Notes under the pieces: model-generated
Seen by the model: only the letters and a program-made list of their open reading frames with translations
Databases searched by the model: none
Told to the model about the DNA's origin: nothing
Made by a program: the position numbers and the translations under genes
DNA from: Triatoma infestans
Lineage: Eukaryota > Arthropoda > Insecta > Hemiptera > Reduviidae
NCBI GenBank assembly: GCA_011037195.1
Contig: JAAEAF010006819.1
Span: 1 to 64,000, forward strand
DNA length: 64,000 nt
Direction: 5' to 3'
Part shown: one piece after another, positions 33,930 through 44,691 of the stretch
Numbering within the stretch: position 1 is the first letter of the stretch
Layout: each line of letters starts with the position of its first letter

Positions 33930-34620
33930 TTAAGTGCCAAAGCGTTATTCCCATTTGTCTCAAACCCCTTCCATGCCTGATTGGCGTAATTTATATCAAA
34001 ATGAATTTTTATATAATCCAATAGTGCTTTAAATTCTATAAATATATAACTTTTAAATTAAATTCTATAAAAATATAAGAAATGGAAAAATTAACGAGGA
34101 CATTTGCGAACCGAGTATTATCGACTGGCTACTTCTTCCCACGCTGCAGTGGACCATTTGTGAATGGCAGTCTGATAAATGCATTTTGCAAATAATATAA
34201 TCCAATTTTACCTTTTTATGAAATATTTCTCAACTATGTTTTTTTTTTATATTAAAAATATCTGAATAGACTAATAATAATTCAGTGTTATAATATTTAT
34301 TCTTAAATATTTATATTATGAATTTGTATTATATATATATATATTATATATGTGGTAAGGTCACCTATAGAGAGAAACATTTTCGCTAAAAATCCAACCG
34401 AAGAGTGAAGTTGAAATGGTACTACTTTTAAAAATAGCACTTACTTTACATTCACATAAAGTTTAAACATAGCATTTTAAGTGCATATATATAAAAACAC
34501 CCATTTTAATATTTTATAATATGTTTCCAAGGAATTGTCGCACACAAGTTTCCCTCTTTTTTACTTTTACATTCTTACACTCTTTGTATTACTGTTACAT
34601 TCTTACTTGCTGCTGGTAAG
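33930..34620. other. AT-rich spacer
   Basis: Includes (TA)n at 34331-34352; nothing else recognised. Confidence 0.5.
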
Positions 34621-34624
34621 AGGT

Positions 34625-34930
34625 AGTATTACGATGATGATAAATTTTCGATATTGAGTTTTGCAACGGAAATACAAGTTTTATGGTTCCCGGAGTCTGA
34701 AAAAGTGGTTTTTAGAAATTCGTATATGTGAGTATTTTTTTTTGTTTGTTTTTTTTGGACAGCATAACTCAAAAATAAAAAAAATCGCCGAAAGTTTAAA
34801 CTTGATATTTAGAGTAAAGTTCTACCAGGGCACCTGACAAAATAAGGTTATGGAGAAAATCCGGTCATCCGGAAGTACCACTTTAGAGAATAGAGTTGAG
34901 ATTATTCCGGAAAACGGTTAAATTTGGAAG
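34625..34930 (+). repeat. ACCGGAAGT repeat family, 5' part
   Basis: From GTAAGAGGTAGTATTACGAT through GAAAAAGTGGTTTTTAGAAA, CAGCATAACTCAAAAAT and CATCCGGAAGTACCACTTTA, then interrupted at the LTR-like element that starts near 34936. Confidence 0.7.
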
Positions 34931-34935
34931 ATCTA

Positions 34936-35200
34936 CAATAATGGGGTTGTTGAGGAGAGAAAGTACCGCAAAGATAATGCAACCACAGCAGAGAGAAGAG
35001 AGGCCCTCTCTGGTTAACAGAGACTACTCTCTGACTTAGGCAGGCTAGAGTGGGAGAACCTATGTATATAAGCCAGTGGGAATCTATCTAAAGGATATCT
35101 ATCAGATACAACCATACAACTGTACATCGCATCGTGTCATATCTTTACTCACACCATTCATTCTATCATTTTCATTATGAAGTCCAGTGCAGTTAGTTAT
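34936..35200 (+). mobile_element. Solo LTR-like element, subfamily 3, 3'-truncated
   Basis: Begins ATAATGGGGTTGTTGAGGAG followed by GTACCGCAAAGATAATGCAA. The core promoter region GAACCTATGTATATAAGCC is at 35056-35074 (TATATAAG at 35065). Similarity to relatives stops after GTCCAGTGCAGTTAGT (about 35200). Its first ~26 bases are the inverted form of the 3' end of the same family, so this LTR has unusually long inverted termini. Confidence 0.75.
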
Positions 35201-36060
35201 ATTTTTATAATCCCGTAATCCCGACACTAAAGAAGTTATTTTGTTTTTTGTTTTAGTTCTCTTTCTAATATTTCGTTAGCTGGATATAATAAAGCCTCTC
35301 TTCTTTCAAGTAGGAAATATAGAACAATGAAATTATTTCATTTAGATTGGACACACATATATTTTTTTCTACTGGCAGGCAACAAATATTAAGAATCTCA
35401 ATTATGACGATTATTATAAAATTACGATTTAATTCACTTCCCATATAAAATTCTTTGTTAAAAAAAAAAAAATCCTTATTTTTGTTCCCAAATTTTAATT
35501 GAACTTTTACGATTAACTTCAATCTCTAATTAATCCTCTTCTTTCAAAAACTTACTTCTCTAATTAAACTTTTCGAACAGTTAATGCTATATATAACCAA
35601 CCAATACTTTCACAACTACTCCACTCACTATATTCAGTTTCTCCTATCAAATCTTAACTAACTATAAAATTTAAGATAGAAGATATTCTATAAAATCTTT
35701 TCTACAGCTTTTTAATCCTCTAGTGTTTCCCATCTTAAACTTTGTAGACATCTGAAACGACAATAAATACTTGACGCTTTCTGGTGCCATAAACAGATTA
35801 ATGATAGAAATTCTTTGTATGGATGGAAAAAAAAAATCGCTGGATAATTCTACCAATTTTTTATCCACAGTAATGTCATTTAGGACACTCACTTTTTATA
35901 GTTTCTTTGTTTTAATTTTGTTTGAGAAACTATTCGCCATAAAATTGCTTTGTACTAAATTAATTATGTAATTTTAATATTAAACTAAATAAAATAAAAT
36001 ATCAGAGATTAGTTTTGATAACAAATGAGATTAGAATGGTATTCAAATTGTCAGGCCTTA
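35201..36060. other. AT-rich spacer
   Basis: Several short open frames without recognisable domains or codon bias. Confidence 0.5.
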
Positions 36061-36534
36061 AAATTACAATGAGATGTTTGTACGGCAATGAGCAGAGGAG
36101 TTTTTTAAAGAAAAATAATTCTTTGTTGCTCTACGTTTCTAGATACACTTCTTCAGGAGCTCAGTAAAATTTATTGAAAAAAAATTATATCATAGAATGA
36201 TATAGTAGTAAAGAAAAAAGTGCATAGATTTATAACAAATAAAAGAAAATTTTAAATTAGAGAAATATTAACAGAACAGATTGAGCAAATGATATTAAAA
36301 ACAAGAAAAATTATAACACAGAAGTGGCAGTTAATAAATGAAATGATATTAACAATAAGAGAAAATGAAATAAAATAAAAATAAAAAGTTACCTTTATTT
36401 ATAATATAACTTTTCTTCAATAAATTTTACAGAGCTTCTGAAGAAGGGCATTAATGATACCCGAAACCTAGAGCAACAAAGAATTCTTTCTCTTTAAAAA
36501 CTCCTCTGGCCATTACCGTACAAACATCTCATTA
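36061..36534. repeat. Foldback with ~130-bp inverted arms (Penelope-like terminal repeat?)
   Basis: Arm 36061-36190 and its inverted copy 36404-36534 share GAGATGTTTGTACGG, AATTCTTTGTTGCTCTA and AAAATTTATTGAA with few differences. Both arms, read in the same sense, contain CTGAAGA ... GAAAC followed by (C/G)TAGAGC, reminiscent of the hammerhead-bearing terminal repeats of Penelope-like elements, which often lie in inverted orientation. In the right arm stem II is AGGG...ACCC (36443-36462). The required UH cleavage triplet is not evident. Confidence 0.65.
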
Positions 36535-36821
36535 AATGGGATTAGATTTGTCTTAGTCTTGAAAGTTTTTATGATTACAAAACAATTAAAAAAACCAAAA
36601 CAATAAAACTTAAACATTGAAATGATGATCCGAATGATCAAATTTGTTTTCCAAGAAATTCTTTATCATAAAGTATCTTACGTTCTTTCTTCATAAAAAT
36701 TCAATCTTTTGAGACATTTTCCCAACAATTATCATTAATTACATTGCTTAATGATGGATATTATTTATATGCGTAACAAATGAGGAACTGAAATTGAAAA
36801 TTGTGAGGATTTTTTTATTTA

Positions 36822-37030
36822 TATGGGGCATATCCAAAGCCTCTTTGGGACATTTAACATTTCGGTTCCCAGGCAGTATTTTCTCCTTACAGACAATACA
36901 TTGCCCATCACCGGGAAGTGAGCTGTAGAGGTTCCCATGGTGAGAAAATCTAAGCCCAAAACAGTTGGATTCGAATTCGAGAGATCTCTGCGTTTCAAAG
37001 ATCAGCAAGTTACTCATCGGCTAATCTCGC
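36822..37030 (-). mobile_element. SINE family 1 (old copy)
   Basis: Minus strand: AGATTAGCCGATGAGTAACT (A-box region), GAATTCGAATCCAACTG (B-box region), GGCTTAGATTTTCTCACCAT, CCTCTACAGCTCACTTCCCG, GTGATGGGCAATGTATTGTC. The tail is diverged. Confidence 0.7.
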
Positions 37031-37323
37031 TTCTATATATATGGAGCTATATCAGCTGTGCATCTATATACACTTGTTCTCAAATGTTGCCAAAATAATT
37101 GGAAAAAAACAATTAAAGTAATTGAAGAAATTAAAGTGATTGAAAGTGGGGAGAATAATAAATATATGAATAAAAAATAATTATTTTATTGTACTCGGCA
37201 ATATAAAAGTGCCGTAAGAATCTTTTACAGGTTATAAGGATGGATCCTTTTGTATAAATCAATAAAATATTAAATATAATTATTACAGCATTTTATAATA
37301 AAATAATTTTCTTTATTTTCCAG

Positions 37324-37611
37324 TTGGTCCAGTAATCAAGCTGGTAGGACCAGAACGTTTAATGACGTCAACATTATATTCAGAAGCATCATTTGATTGT
37401 GAAGCTGAAGCCAGTCCTACGCCTAGTTACCAATGGTTACAGAAAGTACAAGATATGGAAAATACTGTACTAGTAAGAAGTAACGATGCAAGATTACATA
37501 TTAGAAACGTTAGTTACCATCATCAGGGTGATTATATATGCAGAGTTTGGAATTATATTGGAGGTTCAGAAAGATCTGTACAAAGTGAACCAGTTTCTCT
37601 TCAAGTTGTTG
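37324..37611 (+). CDS. ed: Echinoid-like gene, internal exon (Ig domain n+1)
   Basis: Second exon of the same gene, 288 nt, 96 codons, phase 1 at both ends, between a TTTTCCAG acceptor and a GTAAGA donor. The protein reads GPVIKLVGPERL... and is a complete Ig domain: Cys in ASFDCEAEASPTPSY, core Trp in YQWLQKV, second Cys in GDYICRVWNYIGG, closing with SEPVSLQVVG. The end SLQVVG joins directly to GAPQVL of the next exon, which is the junction I remember in Drosophila Echinoid. The exon lies 35.8 kb from the preceding one, in an intron filled with transposons. The exon itself is free of repeats and stops. Splicing across such a long intron is inferred from phase, orientation and homology rather than shown. 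Confidence 0.88.
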
Positions 37612-38404
37612 GTAAGAAGTATAAACTATTTACTATATTACTTTGTACTAAGTAGGCTTTTACAAAGTACTTAAGTACTAAGGATTAGAACTTACAACTT
37701 ACTTTAAGCATTTTAATTTTATTCTCCTATCGTTTACTGGGGGGCTAGTGTCTTTGTTACATTCTATCTTCTCAAAGTTAGATGTTGCAAATAATATAAT
37801 TAAACAACTAACCACGTAGTAGTGGCTTAATATCGGTTTAATGTTCATCATACTAATTGAATATCTAATCGCTGAATTTCACTGAAATAGTTTGCAAAAC
37901 TTTACCCGACCCTTTTTTTTTCTTTGTCTACTCATACATACATAAGCTTAAGAACTGGCAGGCCGATGAACTTTTTCAGTATTTCACCTACCGGCCGATA
38001 TTTTCACTTTGATAGAAAGGTATCAATGCTTTTCTAGCTATTATACTCGCAGCTTAATCACAAAAACAATAACTTGAAAAATTTAATCAGACAACTTACA
38101 TTTATAAGTGGCCAGAATGTTAAAATTTTAAAGATAAATAATATGCGACAAATATGCCCAGTAATTACGGAAATAACTGGGTAAATTCTACTCACAAAGT
38201 CTTATTATGTTTCTATTAATATAACCAATCATTAATTCTAGTTCCTACAATTGGTTAGGACCCGAAAAGAAGATATACTTACGTTCACGTAGTTTCTACC
38301 ATTTTTATCATAAACTTCAACTTGCTTATGTTAATATCCAATTGTGACGAAAAACATGCAATAATTATTTTCTGCAGAACCCAACGATTGCAGGGGCACG
38401 TGAT
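37612..38404. other. Intron start after second exon
   Basis: AT-rich; no element recognised. Confidence 0.5.
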
Positions 38405-39375
38405 CTGGTGTGATACACTCACGCAACATTCTCTTATTCCAATTTTTAAAATTGACATTGACAAATTATATAGTTAGTACACCAAATTTAATGAAATTCG
38501 TCGGAGTTCGTCGAAAACTGAAAAGACTGATCAGTAAAAGCGCACTTCCGGTTTTTCTAATTTTCTTGAAACTCAGAATTTTGGCCATCTATTAATTTCT
38601 AATTCATTTTGTTTGGCTGGTAAAATTGTATAATCAACTATAATAGCCCTTAATAGAAAAAACAAAACCCCCACCCATACCACTTAAATGACTTTACCAG
38701 GAGAAATGTTTCAAATAAAAGTTGTAGCTCTTTATATGCGTAATACACATTCCAACTTTAAAGAAAATCGTTTGAGCCGTTTTCGAGAAAATACCAGAAA
38801 ACTGAAAAATACATTTCAGTAAAAACGCACTTCCGGTCATCCGATTTTTTTCAAACTCGGAATTTCAACAACACATTTAATTCTACTTAATATTATTTAG
38901 ATGACAGAACTGTATAATAAACTGAAATATCACTTTAGAGTAAAATCTAACCCCACCATACCCCCAAAAGTGCCCTTAAATGAATTTTCCCAGAGAAATG
39001 TTTTCAATAGAAGTTGTAGCTCGTTGTATCCGTTGTTGATATAAGTTTCAAGAAAAATCGTCGGAGCTATTTTTGTGAAAATCACAAAAAAAAGTGAAAA
39101 AACTATTTAGTAAAGTGTTATTTCCGGTTAAGGAATTTTGGCAGATGACTTACTGTCATGGTGATACCTAAACGGCATATCAAGTTTGAACTTTTTACGA
39201 TTTTTCGTTTTAGAGATATGCTGTTCAGATACACACAAACAGACAGACCATTTTCTAAAAACCACTTTTTTGGACTCAGGGGACAGCTCAAAACGGATAT
39301 TTCCGGTGAAAACTCGATAATGAAAATCTGACACGATTACAATACTTCCTCTTACTAGGAGTAAGAGAAAGTAAA
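38405..39375 (-). repeat. ACCGGAAGT repeat family, full-length copy
   Basis: Minus-oriented ~970-bp copy from CTGGTGTGA...CACTC (38405) to CTAGGAGTAAGAGAAAGT (39372). It contains three internally related ~300-bp blocks, each with AAAACTG..CAGTAAA(A)CGCACTTCCGGT or a variant (38543, 38828, 39115), and a fourth TTTCCGGTG at 39300. The right end forms the hairpin CTCTTACT-AGG-AGTAAGAG. No ORF longer than background. Confidence 0.85.
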
Positions 39376-41200
39376 AAAGGAAGACTGACTGCGACAAATG
39401 GAATCCACTTGATGATAAACTACTTACTGTCCTCTATTTATATCGCTACCATTTTGATTGTCGGTTGTATCGATGTTTCGAAATTTCTTTAATATGTACG
39501 TGGGGGAGGCAATTTGACGAGATTATTAAATAAGATCGTCAACAATCTATTCAATATTGATTTAACGTATTGTGATTGGGGCATATATCCGGGAAGAGGA
39601 AAAAGTTCACTATTCAGGCATAATACCAGTTCGATAGAGGAAGGAGTTCTGGTTTGCGCTGGGGAAGAAATTCTTTAATTTGAAAAAATAATCCATTAAA
39701 GACTTGGGTGATACCCAAGAAAAATATTTTGAATGATCTAACTAGAAGAAAACCATGTCGGTTAAACACTGAAATTAGCAGACATGAAATGGCATAATCA
39801 AATTTTTTGGGTGAGAAGGAAAGGATCTTTCTTCTAAAGAAAAGAAGCAAAATTATGGATTTGCAATATTTCAAAAATCTAGTGGATTTAAAAGGTTTTA
39901 GTCATTAATAGTATAATGGAAAATTTCCACAGGATAGAAATGTGGATTAAGATTGAAGATTAAAACAATGAACAGAATGGCATTTTATGGGAAGTTGCGT
40001 AATATTTTCCAGTTAAAAAGATCCGGAACCTAGGCTTAGTCAAAATTGGTGTCAGTAAAACTGGGTTTTAGAAGAGTGGACAGATCTAAAAGAAGTACAA
40101 TCTATCTCTTGGAAGTTGTTTTATGTGTGATAGGATGTGATAGCATCTTATTGGTGGAGAGCTAATAGATGAAGATTCCTTTTCCTAATACGATCTTTCC
40201 AGTGATAATCTGGACAGAAAAGATAGGTTTCTTCTTTTTTCTTTTTTTGTCGATAACAATAAACTTATCTCATATAACTGTATAAACATCTTGAAATACA
40301 CATCTTATAAACTTACTTAATACAAAGTTCACATTTAGTTATTCCTATACATTTTAATAAACTATTTAATAACCTAGAAATTAGTTTTATATATATATAT
40401 GTTACACAAAAAACTTTAGAATGGTGGGTACAGTTTAAAACAGGCATTGAGATAAAGGTTCTGATACTCTCTTATGTATGCGGTTCATTTCAAATAAAGA
40501 TAAGTTCTATTGAGACTTTACTACCGATTCTGAAGAAGAAAAAAAAACACAGACGCATCGAGTTGTGAACTGAAGTAAATAAAGTAGGGCAGAAAATAAA
40601 GTGAAGACATTTGGAATTTAACAGCTATGCTAGAAGAGTAAAGAAAAAGCGTGGGAAGTAGACAGGAAAAAAAAACAGTAGCCGTGTTTACAACCCTTTG
40701 GATAAAAAGCGAACAGAAGAACACTAGGATCAATTTGTACGTTAAGAGAGTCATTTACAAACAGTGCTTGGTTGGTGTATACACACTCACAAACACACAC
40801 ATATTAGAATGGGTGTGAGAGAGAGAGTACTGGGACGAAAGCTCACGGTCTACACCAACATGGGCTATCCATGATTACACATTCAAGCCATGCTACTCAG
40901 TGCTGTCTAGCAAGAGACTGTACAGGTTATTTCCACCTATACCTACCCTATACAGGTTATTTTCTACCTGACATCATGAACAAATGTAATAAGATTACAT
41001 TTTTCTTAGTTCATTCAAATGAACTGTTTCCTATGCAAGAATGTGTTGAAATTTTGCTGCGTTATATATTTGAATTTAAAAAAATAAATGTTGGAAGAAA
41101 CTTGTTCAGTCTCAGCTCTAAGATGGTTACACTAAAAAAGATATAAATATGTAAGTTTCTTTAAAAGCGTTTTGAAAAACTAAATTTTTTCAATTTATAT
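39376..41200. other. Spacer, no gene recognised
   Basis: Mixed AT-rich sequence. A (TA)n tract lies at 40391-40402 and a GA-rich stretch at 40816-40826. No confident element. Confidence 0.45.
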
Positions 41201-41204
41201 ATAC

Positions 41205-41699
41205 TTGGACCGCTCTTCTATTCCTTATATACTTCAGACATCCCAGAACACCCAAATACCGTAATATATACCTTCGCAGATGATACTGCAATTCTTCAAA
41301 CCTTGAAGAATTAATGATTCCCCAAACCTTGAACCCTTGAATGGTTATCGCTTTCTACACGAACATATCCTTCAACTGGAATCTTGGCTATTAAAATGGA
41401 AGATAAAAGTTAAACCACAAAAAAGTAAGTACATCGTATTTACACTGGGTAGAAAAATCCTTCCACCGATCCACATTAACCATACTCTAATCTCTCCAGT
41501 AAATAGCGTACGTTACTGGGTTTCCAGCTAGACAAAAGACTGACTTGGAATCCTCACATAGACTCAAACAACTTGAACTAAACAGACGGCCCAGACAACT
41601 CTCAAGATTACTAAACCGATCCAAACTCACATTATAAAATAAAAGACTTCTCTACCTAATATTACTGAGACCTATAAGGTCATATGGCTTAGAAATAGG
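41205..41699 (+). mobile_element. jockey-like LINE, RT fragment (5' side of an LTR insertion)
   Basis: Reads LGPLLYSLYTSDIPEHPNTV, then YTFADDTAIL with the intact catalytic FADD box (about 41265-41290), LESWLLKWKIKVKPQKSKYI, and shifted RYLGFQLDKRLTWNPH and RPIRSYGLEI at 41690, where the 665-bp LTR interrupts a Trp codon. The RT resumes at 42365 as WGTIKRSNSRRLQSFQ. Confidence 0.88.
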
Positions 41700-42364
41700 T
41701 GTAATGGAATCGTTTGATGTGTGATTCCTGATGTAGTAGATGTCTTGAAGAGGGCGGAAGTTAGTTGAGAGTTTTTGGGAGTTAGTGCTCGAATAATTAA
41801 ACGGATTTTATAAAAATAAACTGTATTTTAACAATAATAAGAACGTTAGAAATGGTAACTAATAACTACAATAAAATACTTAGGAATAAATAGAAGATAA
41901 ATTATTCATAAATTAGAATGACTGAAATAACTGATCTAAGATGCACTACTAAAGAATGATAAGTTTGAATATAACTGTAAATTGCCGCTCGGGTATATAG
42001 ACGTGCTCGTTTGGCCGTAGATGATATAATGGTCCTTTCGTCGTATATCATAGAGTTTATATATTGGTGTTGGCCACACTCACACCAAGACATCTGTCCT
42101 ATTGTGCGACCATGTGCGACCTTCGTAGTTTGCTGACCTTATTCGGTGCTTGCTTTTTGATGTACAGTATTGATGAAAAGGCTTTGATAATCGTTTGTTT
42201 GGCCGCGGCTGTCTTGAAGCCGGCGGCCAGTTGCTGGTTATACTTTTATTACTGCCACCCTTTGTAGCTGCCACCAATATATAGCAGCTGGCTGGAACCA
42301 CTAGTTGTAAATTATTATTTCTTTGGTGTACTTTACCGATGTCAATGACTGCCTTGTCATTACA
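41700..42364 (+). mobile_element. Solo LTR, subfamily 1 (665 bp), inserted in LINE RT
   Basis: TGTAATGGAATCGTTTGATG ... GTCATTACA. Downstream flank ATGG, upstream A-GG (one base lost), consistent with a 4-bp ATGG duplication in the LINE codons ATA TGG GGA. Long version of the copy at 28445-29011. Both contain CACTCACACCAAGACATCTG and CCAGCTGGAAC-type landmarks (GCAGCTGGCTGGAACCACTA). Confidence 0.92.
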
Positions 42365-42785
42365 ATGGGGAACAATCAAGCGTTCAAATTCCCGTCGTCT
42401 CCAGTCATTTCAATCAAAAATCCTTCGAAAAATTGTCAATGTACCCTACTATGTTGCTAACCTCACTATCCATACTGATCTAAACATTCCTTTCGTCGTT
42501 AACCATCTAGCCAAAACTTGTTTCCTTAAATTCCATTCATCTACAACTGCTCATCATAAACCTTTAATTCACCAGCTTTCTTCAAACACTATTCCCGACA
42601 ATCCACGCAGGCGGCTGAAGAGAAGATGGCCCCGTGACCACGTTGGAGTAACTCAAGATAGTGGAGTGCCATCGCTGGATGGATGTCTTCTCCAATCCAC
42701 ACTCCTGTTATTTAAAGTCTCCATTTAACACATTTACTTTTGCAGTGTATTTTTGCAGTTGTAAATATCAGTTAAAAAAAAAAAC
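42365..42785 (+). mobile_element. jockey-like LINE, C-terminal part and poly(A)
   Basis: Continuation of 41205-41699: WGTIKRSNSRRLQSFQSKIL, RKIVNVPYYVANLTIHTDLN, HQLSSNTIPDNPRRRLKRRW, then a 3' UTR and an A tract at 42775-42785. The open frame covers 42366-42728. Confidence 0.88.
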
Positions 42786-42949
42786 TAAATTCTTTTTTTA
42801 AACGTAGGACATTAATTATTACTGCCATGAAACCGAGTCTAATTCATCTGCATTGTCAAAAGAAAAAGGTGTGATTCAGACGACCTTCTCTCGCAGTTCT
42901 AATTGACAATGTTACTGCCTAAACATTACTTATAATTGTTGTGGTTGGT

Positions 42950-43105
42950 ACCGTAGAGCTGGAAAGCATCAGAGACATTTTCTTTTTGTGGTCATCGACC
43001 GGTTTCGGGCGTTTGCCCATCATCAGGATGGATGTTTTTGTCAATACAGTGTGTTAACATAGATTTGCACAGAGCAAATTTAGTTGATACACTCAACTAA
43101 AAAGG
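42950..43105 (-). mobile_element. Penelope-type repeat unit containing a hammerhead ribozyme
   Basis: Minus-strand unit from AAATTTGCTCTGTGCAAATC (about 43083) through the ribozyme to AAAATGTCTCTGATGC (about 42966). Same layout as 29950-30095. No adjoining RT or endonuclease frame was recognised. Confidence 0.75.
42993..43030 (-). ncRNA. Hammerhead ribozyme, canonical core
   Basis: On the minus strand: CATC (stem I, 43030-43027), CTGATGA (43026-43020), stem II TGGGC-AAAC-GCCC, GAAA, CCGG, TC, then GATG (stem I, 42996-42993). All invariant core positions are present: C3 U4 G5 A6 N7 G8 A9, G12 A13 A14 A15.1, U16.1 and C17. Stem I pairs 4/4, stem II GGGC/GCCC 4/4. Stem III is only ACCGGT, a palindrome that would pair between two copies. 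This minimal-stem-III architecture is established for hammerheads of Penelope-like elements and other retroelements. Confidence 0.85.
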
Positions 43106-43399
43106 AGTGTAATAATATCTCTGATTACTTATAATTATTATGTATGTATTAAATCGTGCATTATACTGATATAATAGTAAGAAGAAAGCTTAAAGGCCCC
43201 TTGAAATAATTTGTCTAAAAAATATTATAAATAAAAATTACTTATAAGTTACCGATAGAAAGTTTGAAACACGTCATATGCTTTCAAAATATACTTGAAA
43301 ACACCTCTTTATCTCAAAAATATTTATTTCAATTAATGTAAATAAAAAATAAAATGTTCCTTTATAAATATTTATTATAATTTATTATTACAACGCCTG

Positions 43400-43745
43400 A
43401 TTTATTTATATTATTGATTCTATGAAATATCCACCACGATTTTTTAACACCGCCACACGTATATTTGGGCAGAGGATTTATCAATTACCGCAGAATATCA
43501 GATTCAATTTCAATGCATTTGGTCTTCAGTATGTTCCAAAGTTGTTTGGAGAAGATCGCTGGTGCTGCCCTACTTTTCTGTCCAACACGTTAATTTAGTG
43601 AATTCTAATCTGGTTATACCAGTGGCCACTCCATAACTTCTAGGATTTTGGGATGTTCTGATTCTCCTAAAAATATTTTGAGACTGATCTCACTGTATTT
43701 TGGATCGTTGTCCTGCATGAAAACATACATATCTTCAAATAACCT
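43400..43745 (-). pseudogene. Tc1-like transposase C-terminal scrap
   Basis: Minus-strand pieces: QDNDPKYSEISLKIFLGESE, then EVMEWPLV(x)PD(x)NSLN, an old SPDLNPIE block, FSKQLWNILKTKCIEIESDI, and LPKYTCGGVKKS near the end. The order matches Tc1 transposases (QDNDPKH...WP.QSPDLNPIE.LW..LK). At least two stops replace the conserved SPDLNPIE positions. Confidence 0.7.
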
Positions 43746-43829
43746 CTTCCTACATGCTAGTGTGCTTGATATTCGAGAATATTCTCATAATCTTGTTTGG
43801 TTATTATGCCTTCAAACTTAAGAAAAATT

Positions 43830-44355
43830 CAATAATATTTGACTTTGGTAGGAATTTTATTACTAGACGAGGAACTAGGCTAACGGAGAGAATATTAGAT
43901 CCATGTTCAACCAATATAAGAAGGCTCCAATTAGCATGTCAACAATGAAAAATCGGCTGAAGAAATTGGGCTTACATGACCGCGTAGCTACTTGGAAACC
44001 TTTCCTAAGGCCAAGTAATAAAGGAATCAATTTACTCATAAAGAAAATGTACTTTGGGAGAATGAGGTTTTTTTGTTTAAGGCACAGAGTCTTCGTACGA
44101 AGATTTGTCGCAGGGTGTTGCCACGCATTCCGAAGGGTGTTTGGTGCCTACACTTAACGACAGAGGTTTGGAAACCCGACTGACTGTGGAGAAATTTTGG
44201 TGGAGAAAATTTTGAGATGTTTACCAAAGTTTTAAGACGTAATAACCAAATATTTTATCAGAATATTCTCAATAATCAGGTAGTACGATCTGAGAAGAAT
44301 AAATAAGAGTTAATTTGAAGATAATATGGTTTTATGCACGATAATAATATGAATA
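43830..44355 (+). pseudogene. Tc1-like transposase, N-terminal to middle part
   Basis: Reads TRRGTRLTERILDPCSTNIR, then after a shift STMKNRLKKLGLHDRVATWK and PFLRPSNKGINLL. These correspond to the two helix-turn-helix regions of Tc1 transposases (TxRxRLxxR..NP..S...; TVRRRLKEAGLxGRVAxxKP). Then a decayed VLWxxE block. Interrupted by an LTR-like element at 44356-44687; the C-terminus follows at 44692. Confidence 0.75.
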
Positions 44356-44687
44356 TATAATGGATATGAGGAGGAGAGAAATTGGGCTTATGAGAGATAA
44401 TAAACGGAAGTAATGCTGAACACTGTATAATAAGGAAAGTAACACAAATTGCCTGGACTTTACACGAAATATATAATATAGTAGTGAGTGATTTAGAGTG
44501 AGTAAAGAGAAAGGTTGTTGACGCGATGTGACTGCAGTTTGAACTGGTGCAAAACTGTTGAAAGACTCCCTCTCTTTGGCTAGCACAGCTGTATTTAAAC
44601 AGATTCTCTCACTCTAGTCCGGCCTAAACTAGTGAGTGAGGCTATCAATTTTTGTGTGTCTCTCTCTCTGCTTTAGATCCCTCTACA
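44356..44687 (-). mobile_element. Solo LTR-like element, subfamily 2, inserted in Tc1-like element
   Basis: Left TATAATGGATATGAGGAGGA, right GATCCCTCTACA, flanked by AATA (44352-44355 and 44688-44691; AATAT if the left end is shifted by one). Shares GAACACTGTATAATAA, CCTGGACTTTACAC and CTAGTCCGGCCTAAACTAG with 33615-33925 and 21723-22111. Confidence 0.82.
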
Positions 44688-44691
44688 AATA

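Larger units (their letters stand above)
1502..37323 (+). other. Giant intron of the Echinoid-like gene (35.8 kb)
   Basis: Bounded by donor GTAAGT at 1502 and acceptor ...TTTTCCAG at 37321-37323. It is filled with transposons, repeats and AT-rich spacer listed separately. No additional exon with convincing splice sites and an intact reading frame was recognised inside it. Confidence 0.75.
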
